From Flavobacteriaceae bacterium (lineage in GTDB: Bacteria > Bacteroidota > Bacteroidia > Flavobacteriales > Flavobacteriaceae), in assembly GCA_029243165.1 (NCBI GenBank), contig JAQWSN010000019.1:1-39431 (forward strand): a stretch of 39,431 bases of DNA, read 5' to 3'. How positions within the stretch are numbered: position 1 is the first letter of the stretch; every line of letters starts with the position of its first letter. This document shows, in pieces, positions 34,523-39,431 of the stretch. A program made the translations under genes and the position numbers. The notes beneath the pieces were generated by a model. It did no database searches. It saw nothing but the letters and a program-made list of their open reading frames with translations, and was not told where the DNA came from.

Positions 34523-35033
34523 AAAAGTCCCAAAGTATGACGCCAGTAGCAACACTAATATTTAGAGAGTGCTTGGTTCCAAATTGCGGAATTTCGAGTG
34601 CTTGTCCACATGCATTGACAACTTCTTGCGACACCCCTCGTACTTCATTGCCCAGAACGAAAGCATGTGATTTTTGTTTTTGCGGTTGAAATTGATTCAA
34701 GGGAAGGGCCTTTTCAGTTTGTTCTATGGCCCAAACAGAAACGCCTTTTTTCTTAAGTTGCAGAACTACTTCTAGCGCAGTAGGCGAATACTCCCAAGCC
34801 ACATTATCGGTGGCACCCAATGCGGTTTTGTGTATGTCTTTATGTGGAGGGGTAGCGGTGATTCCACAGAGGTAAATTTTTTCTATCAAAAATGCGTCTG
34901 CGGATCGAAACACAGATCCCACATTATTTAAACTGCGAATGTTATCCAGAATTAATGTAAGAGGAGTTTTTGGCGCAGCTTTAAATTCAGCCACTGTTTT
35001 TCGATTCAGTTCCTCGTTTTTTATTTTGCGCAT
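34485..35033 (-). CDS. TrmH family (SPOUT) RNA 2'-O-methyltransferase
   Basis: The 182-residue protein has the three SpoU motifs: LDNIRSLNNVGSVFRSADAF (motif 1), FVLGNEVRGVSQEVV (motif 2) and EIPQFGTKHSLNISVATGVILWDF (motif 3), forming the knotted SAM site. It has no N-terminal substrate-binding domain, so it resembles the minimal TrmH/TrmL-like group that methylates tRNA or rRNA. The target is not predictable. A consensus -7 box lies at 35050-35057. The C-terminus is encoded over the end of the fusion gene, an unusually long convergent overlap. Confidence 0.88.
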   Translation of the reverse strand: MRKIKNEELNRKTVAEFKAAPKTPLTLILDNIRSLNNVGSVFRSADAFLIEKIYLCGITATPPHKDIHKTALGATDNVAWEYSPTALEVVLQLKKKGVSVWAIEQTEKALPLNQFQPQKQKSHAFVLGNEVRGVSQEVVNACGQALEIPQFGTKHSLNISVATGVILWDFFTKMKPEIQLLK

Positions 35034-35049
35034 AAGTTGTTAGAAAAAA

Positions 35050-35057
35050 CAAAAGTA
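35050..35057 (-). promoter_or_regulatory. TrmH-family gene -7 box
   Basis: The minus-strand sequence TACTTTTG matches TAnnTTTG exactly, 17 bp upstream of the start codon. On the plus strand of the same 112-bp gap, CATCTTTG (35087-35094, one mismatch) may serve mutS. Confidence 0.6.
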
Positions 35058-35145
35058 CATACTCTTATTTTTTCCGTAGCTATTCGCATCTTTGTTTTTT
35101 ATCAGGCGGTAAATTTTAAATACATTCGTAGAAACCGATCACGTT

Positions 35146-37752
35146 TTGGCAAAAGCAGTAAAAGAGACTCCATTAATGAAACAATACAATCGCATCAAGG
35201 CGAAATATCCTGATGCCCTATTGTTATTTCGTGTTGGAGATTTTTACGAAACTTTTGGCTCAGATGCTGTTAAGGCATCGGGAATTTTGGGAATTATCTT
35301 GACCAAACGAGGTGCGGGAAGTACCAGCGAAACAGCATTGGCTGGATTTCCCCATCATTCACTCAATACCTATTTGCCTAAATTGGTTAAAGCGGGGTGT
35401 CGGGTTGCCATTTGTGACCAGTTGGAAGATCCTAAAATGACAAAAAAGATTGTCAAAAGAGGAGTGACAGAGCTCATTACTCCCGGTGTATCTCTCCATG
35501 ATGATGTGTTGGAACAAAAAAAACACAATTATCTAGCAGCTGTTTTTTTTAATAAAGTATGGGGCGTTTCCTTTCTTGATATCTCTACTGGAGACTATTG
35601 GGTAGCTGAGGGGAACGGAGAACAGATCGAACAGTTGTTACAAAGCTTTAGCCCCAGTGAAGTCCTTGTTCCTAAGCCTAAAAAGAAACTTTTTAAAGAG
35701 CAGTTTGGAAACGCTTTTCATTGTTTTTTTATGGACGATTGGGCCTATGAAGAAAGCACTGCCAGGGAAAAACTGATCAGTCATTTTCAAACGAATTCAC
35801 TTTCAGGTTTTGGAATTCAAGACTATTCTGTTGGGGTTTCCGCTGCAGGAGCAATTTTGCATTACCTAACGGATGCTCATCACGACAAGCTTCAACACAT
35901 CAGTCAAATCAGACCTGTTGGACAAGAACGCTATGTTTGGTTGGATCGTTTTACCCAGCGCAATTTAGAATTGTTTCAATCGACTTACCCAGAGGGTGTT
36001 CCGCTGATCGACATTATTGATCAAACCCAAACCGCTATGGGAGCACGAATGCTAAGACAATGGTTGGCATTTCCTTTAAAAGATCGGGTTCAAATTGAAC
36101 TCCGACATCAGATCGTACAGGATTTTGTTTCCCAAGAAGCACTTTTGGAAATGACGCAAGTGTCCTTGTCACAGATTGTAGATATGGAGCGAATTGTTGC
36201 CAAAATTGCAACTGAAAAAATTAGTCCAAGAGCGCTAAATCAGCTGAAGAGTTCACTAGAAGCCATTGCTCATTTAAAAAAACATCTCAAAGAGAAAGCC
36301 CATAAAACCCTTCAACAGCAGCTTCAAAGTCTGCCCGATACAAACGGAATTAAAGATCTAATTGAAAGAACTTTAGATCCTGAAGCACCCGTATTAGTAT
36401 CCAAAGGAAACGTAATTGCGGATGGATTTTCAAAAGATCTGGACGCCCTAAGAAGCTTGCGTGATACTTCTCAGTCACACTTGGATGCTATGTTGGCTCG
36501 CGAAACGGAACGCACCCAAATTCCTTCTTTAAAAATTGCCTTTAACAACGTTTTCGGTTATTACATCGAAGTGCGCAATACGCACAAAGACAAAGTACCT
36601 GAAGAGTGGACACGTAAACAAACTTTGGTCAATGCAGAACGCTACATTACTGAAGAGTTAAAAATATTTGAATCAGAAATTTTACAAGCCGCAGACCGTA
36701 TCCAAAGCTTAGAGCAGACCCTCTATTTGGATTTGATTCACAAACTTCAAGTTGATTTGGAATCTCTAAAGCGCAATGCTGAAGCTATTGCCCAATGGGA
36801 TGTTTTGAGTTCTTTTGCCCGTTCAGCCAAAAAACACGACTATTGTTGTCCCGAATGGACAAACGATACAACCCTCCATATTCAAGGGGCACGACATCCT
36901 GTGATCGAACAACAATTAGATCCAGGTACCCCTTACATTGCGAACGACCTTTCCATAGATCAAGAAGCCCAGCAAATTTTGATGATAACAGGACCCAATA
37001 TGTCAGGAAAATCAGCGCTATTAAGACAAACTGCCTTGATAGCCTTGATGGCACAAATTGGGAGTTTTATTCCTGCAACCAAAGCAAAATTAGGAGTGGT
37101 TGACAAAATCTTTACTCGTGTGGGAGCCAGTGATAACATTTCCATGGGAGCCTCAACCTTTATGGTAGAAATGAATGAAACAGCCTCCATTTTAAATAAT
37201 ATCTCAGAACGCAGTTTGGTTCTTTTGGATGAAATAGGAAGAGGAACCAGTACTTACGATGGTATTTCTATTGCTTGGGCTATTGCAGAGTACCTTCATG
37301 AACACCCGTTCCGTCCTAAAGTTTTATTTGCCACCCATTATCACGAGTTGAACGACATGACCTCGCATTTTTCTAGAATCCGGAATTTCAATGTTGCTAT
37401 TAAAGAATCAAAAGACGATGTATTGTTTTTGCGAAAACTAGTACCTGGAGGCAGTGCACACAGTTTTGGAATCCATGTTGCTAAAATGGCTGGAATGCCA
37501 CAGCACGTTCTTCAAACGGCCCAACAAAAATTAAAAACCTTGGAATCTTCTCATGGAACTCAGGACACAGCGCCAAAAACCAGTAGGGATAAGAAAGAAG
37601 AGATGCAATTGAGTTTTTTCACTTTAGATGATCCCATTTTGGAAGCTTTGCGTGATGAAATTACAGCCTTGGATATTGATACCCTAACCCCTGTAGAGGC
37701 ATTAATGCAACTCAATCAAATCAAACGGCGGTTGAGTCAAAAAAAGAGTTGA
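35146..37752 (+). CDS. mutS: DNA mismatch repair protein MutS
   Basis: MutS recognises mismatches and recruits MutL. The 868-residue protein has the mismatch-binding FYE motif (33-35, in FRVGDFYETFG), connector and clamp domains, and the C-terminal ATPase: Walker A GPNMSGKS (about 616-623), ASTFMVEMNE, and Walker B/signature DEIGRGTSTYDG (about 695). ATHYHELN is the His loop. The start is TTG 35146: the frame is closed upstream at 35110 with no ATG or GTG between, and the MAKAVKETPLMKQYN opening is what homologues have before the conserved TPLMKQY. ATG 35176 is the alternative. It ends 1 bp from the stop of the convergent sulfatase. Confidence 0.95.
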   Translation: MAKAVKETPLMKQYNRIKAKYPDALLLFRVGDFYETFGSDAVKASGILGIILTKRGAGSTSETALAGFPHHSLNTYLPKLVKAGCRVAICDQLEDPKMTKKIVKRGVTELITPGVSLHDDVLEQKKHNYLAAVFFNKVWGVSFLDISTGDYWVAEGNGEQIEQLLQSFSPSEVLVPKPKKKLFKEQFGNAFHCFFMDDWAYEESTAREKLISHFQTNSLSGFGIQDYSVGVSAAGAILHYLTDAHHDKLQHISQIRPVGQERYVWLDRFTQRNLELFQSTYPEGVPLIDIIDQTQTAMGARMLRQWLAFPLKDRVQIELRHQIVQDFVSQEALLEMTQVSLSQIVDMERIVAKIATEKISPRALNQLKSSLEAIAHLKKHLKEKAHKTLQQQLQSLPDTNGIKDLIERTLDPEAPVLVSKGNVIADGFSKDLDALRSLRDTSQSHLDAMLARETERTQIPSLKIAFNNVFGYYIEVRNTHKDKVPEEWTRKQTLVNAERYITEELKIFESEILQAADRIQSLEQTLYLDLIHKLQVDLESLKRNAEAIAQWDVLSSFARSAKKHDYCCPEWTNDTTLHIQGARHPVIEQQLDPGTPYIANDLSIDQEAQQILMITGPNMSGKSALLRQTALIALMAQIGSFIPATKAKLGVVDKIFTRVGASDNISMGASTFMVEMNETASILNNISERSLVLLDEIGRGTSTYDGISIAWAIAEYLHEHPFRPKVLFATHYHELNDMTSHFSRIRNFNVAIKESKDDVLFLRKLVPGGSAHSFGIHVAKMAGMPQHVLQTAQQKLKTLESSHGTQDTAPKTSRDKKEEMQLSFFTLDDPILEALRDEITALDIDTLTPVEALMQLNQIKRRLSQKKS

Positions 37753-37753
37753 T

Positions 37754-39178
37754 TTATTCCCCTCCTCGGTCTTTTAATTGATCCTCACCCATTACCATTT
37801 TTTCTTGATGTGCCGCGACCAATTTATTCATGGCTTCAAGCACCTCAGGATGTTGGTCGGCAATGTTGTATTCTTCCGAAGGATCGTGATTTAAGTTGTA
37901 CAGTAGCGGAGGGTTGTGGATTTCTTTTCCACCGTAAAGGCCGTATTCCCCTTGGGTGATGTAATGTGCCTTAAAGTCACCCAGACGAACCGCATAAAGA
38001 TCTGTTCCTCGGTAATAAAAGAATTGATTGCGTTTTGCATTTTGGTTTTCAAACAGCAAAGGGCTTAAATCATAACTGTCTAAAATACGGTCATCCGGCA
38101 AGGGAACCCCAGCCAGAGTACTAAAAGTATGAAACAAATCTAGGGTTGAACCTAGCTGATCTACGATACCTGGTGCGATTTTTCCAGGTGCCCAAAATAC
38201 GGTAGGCTCTCTCATTCCCCCTTCCCAAGTAGTTCCCTTTCCAGCACGGAGAAGTCCTGCACTGCCTCCTTGGTCGTTGAAAGCGGTCCAAGGTCCGTTA
38301 TCTGAGGTAAATACAACTAAAGTGTTTTTGTCAAGCCCCTCCTCTTTTAAAGCTTGAATGATTTTTCCAATTCCGTGATCTATTTCTTCAACAACATCCC
38401 CGTAAATTCCTCTTGAACTTTTTCCTAAAGCTTCTTCTGAGGCAAACAAAGGAATGTGGGGAAGGTTGTGAGCCAAGTAAATAAAGAAAGGCTTGTCTTT
38501 ATTCGATTTGATAAACTTGACCGTTTCATCGGAATATCTCTGAGTAATGTTATTTTGATTTGCCGGGCGTTCAATTTCGGTATTATTTTGAATTAAAGGC
38601 ACTTGAAAATTTTCAATGAGGTTGTTTTTAGGATCGGACACCACTTCCCAATAGCCTCCTTTTTCTTTAAGAATTGCATCGGGGATATCCATATCGTTTG
38701 AGTAAGGAATCCCAAAATAGTAATCGAAACCGTGTTGAAGGGGTAAATAAGCTTCTTTATGTCCCAAATGCCATTTACCGATGCAAACGGTAGTGTAATT
38801 CGCAATTTTAAGCTGCTCAGCCAAGGTAATTTCTTGACTGGGTAGCCCGTGGTGAGAATCGGGAAAAAGAACACGCTGTTTGTTACTGCTCATTCCACTG
38901 CGAATGGGCAAACGTCCTGTAAGAAGTGCAGCCCTACTAGGAGTGCACACGCTGGCTCCAGCGTAAAAGTTTGTCCATTTTTGTCCTTCCGCTACCATGC
39001 GGTCCAGATTGGGGGTTTTGATGGTGGGATGCCCGAACGAACTCAAATCTCCATAGCCCAAATCGTCTGCGAAAATGATGATAAAATTGGTCTTGGAATC
39101 AGAAGATTTTTCTGGAGTAGATTCACAGGAAAGTGTGGATAGAAGGATTAAAAAAATACAAATTGAAACATAACGCAT
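37754..39178 (-). CDS. Arylsulfatase-like lipoprotein (S1 family, Cys-type)
   Basis: The 474-residue exported protein carries a lipobox (LSTLSC, C18). The sulfatase signature is CTPSRAALLTGR with C78 to be oxidised to formylglycine. Metal and active-site residues include D38 and D39 in IIFADDLGYGD, K135 and H137 in GKWHLGH, and the DN of FTSDNGPW. It should remove sulfate esters from polysaccharides or related substrates on the periplasmic side. It is monocistronic in this window. An FGE-type activator with an intact Cys pair is encoded at 9994-11073, which fits its Cys-type maturation. The specific sulfated substrate is unknown. Confidence 0.92.
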   Translation of the reverse strand: MRYVSICIFLILLSTLSCESTPEKSSDSKTNFIIIFADDLGYGDLSSFGHPTIKTPNLDRMVAEGQKWTNFYAGASVCTPSRAALLTGRLPIRSGMSSNKQRVLFPDSHHGLPSQEITLAEQLKIANYTTVCIGKWHLGHKEAYLPLQHGFDYYFGIPYSNDMDIPDAILKEKGGYWEVVSDPKNNLIENFQVPLIQNNTEIERPANQNNITQRYSDETVKFIKSNKDKPFFIYLAHNLPHIPLFASEEALGKSSRGIYGDVVEEIDHGIGKIIQALKEEGLDKNTLVVFTSDNGPWTAFNDQGGSAGLLRAGKGTTWEGGMREPTVFWAPGKIAPGIVDQLGSTLDLFHTFSTLAGVPLPDDRILDSYDLSPLLFENQNAKRNQFFYYRGTDLYAVRLGDFKAHYITQGEYGLYGGKEIHNPPLLYNLNHDPSEEYNIADQHPEVLEAMNKLVAAHQEKMVMGEDQLKDRGGE

Positions 39179-39273
39179 TGCCGAGGATTTAAATTTTAGT
39201 TTGACTCTAAATTATGGAATTATTTTTTGTGTTAAAAGCTGAAGCGATTTAACAAAAAAATTAAATTTTATTT

Positions 39274-39281
39274 TACCTTTG
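39274..39281 (+). promoter_or_regulatory. tRNA-Gly-Leu promoter -7 box
   Basis: TACCTTTG matches the Bacteroidota -7 element exactly and lies 11 bp before the first base of tRNA-Gly, giving almost no leader. No clear -33 element is visible. Confidence 0.65.
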
Positions 39282-39292
39282 CAAACCACTAT

Positions 39293-39364
39293 GCGAAAGT
39301 AGCTCAGGGGTAGAGCATCACCTTGCCAAGGTGAGGGTCGCGGGTTCAAATCCCGTCTTTCGCT
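39293..39364 (+). tRNA. tRNA-Gly (anticodon GCC)
   Basis: The cloverleaf closes: acceptor GCGAAAG (39293-39299) pairs with CTTTCGC (39357-39363), with discriminator T. The anticodon stem TCACC/GGTGA encloses the loop TTGCCAA with anticodon GCC, and the T-arm reads CGGGTTCAAATCCCG. CCA is not encoded. tRNA-Leu follows after 9 bp. Confidence 0.97.
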
Positions 39365-39373
39365 CTGTCGTTT

Positions 39374-39431
39374 GCTCGGATGGTGGAATTGGTAGACACG
39401 TTGGACTTAAAATCCAATGACCATTGCGGTC
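39374..39431 (+). tRNA. tRNA-Leu (anticodon TAA), 3' end outside window
   Basis: The 5' acceptor strand GCTCGGA, the D-arm TGGTGGAATTGGTAGACAC and the anticodon arm TTGGA-CTTAAAA-TCCAA (anticodon TAA) are present. The long variable arm begins (GACCATTGCGGTC), as expected of a type II tRNA-Leu. The window ends before the T-arm and acceptor 3' strand. Confidence 0.93.

Overview
The window looks like chromosomal DNA of a Flavobacteriaceae-type Bacteroidota, probably marine. The sequence is AT-rich and gene starts rarely carry a Shine-Dalgarno sequence. Several genes are preceded by the Bacteroidota -7 box TAnnTTTG (rpsP, tig, sppA, folK, a TrmH methylase, tRNA-Gly). Lipoproteins, TonB receptors with a carboxypeptidase-regulatory-like N-terminus and long convergent gene tails are common. 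There is no rRNA, CRISPR array, prophage or insertion sequence. Most genes are ordinary core or peripheral-metabolism genes.

Layout. 1-2236: a sodium:solute symporter cut by the window edge, and a fumarylacetoacetate-hydrolase-family enzyme resembling 2-keto-3-deoxypentonate dehydratase. 2237-2543: a small decayed gene and a perfect hairpin. 2544-4888: a gamma-glutamyltransferase-like lipoprotein coupled to an SGNH-type hydrolase. 4905-5954 (minus): a secreted sugar-phosphate isomerase/epimerase-like protein. 6053-11073: a tightly overlapping pentose operon (FMN alpha-hydroxyacid oxidase, xylB, xylA, then a lipoprotein formylglycine-generating enzyme) closed by a strong terminator. 11149-14239: etfB-etfA-scoA-scoB, joining electron-transfer flavoprotein to 3-oxoacid CoA-transferase. 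14300-15043: a DUF1080 lipoprotein.

15047-18660 is a probable metal-uptake module: a His-rich membrane-anchored protein, a 45-residue Asp/His-rich lipopeptide, a lipoprotein and a ZnuD-like TonB receptor. 18811-22921 holds a YhhN-like membrane protein, a secreted unknown protein, a small Rieske lipoprotein and a second TonB receptor. 22923-24139 (minus) is rpsP-rimM, with an unusually long S16 protein. 24510-27780 is tig-clpP-clpX. Between these divergent units lies about 270 bp holding a strongly structured element that I read as a candidate small RNA on the minus strand.

27777-39178 carries GH3, DUF2797, the sppA-yhhQ-rluF operon (minus), a folK-deoxynucleoside kinase fusion, a TrmH-family methylase, mutS, and a Cys-type sulfatase that would be a natural client of the formylglycine-generating enzyme. 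tRNA-Gly(GCC) and the start of tRNA-Leu(TAA) close the window.

The most promising undescribed elements are the structured intergenic RNA candidate (24284-24425, minus) and the compact metal module (15047-18660). Neither can be called novel without searches that were not possible here.
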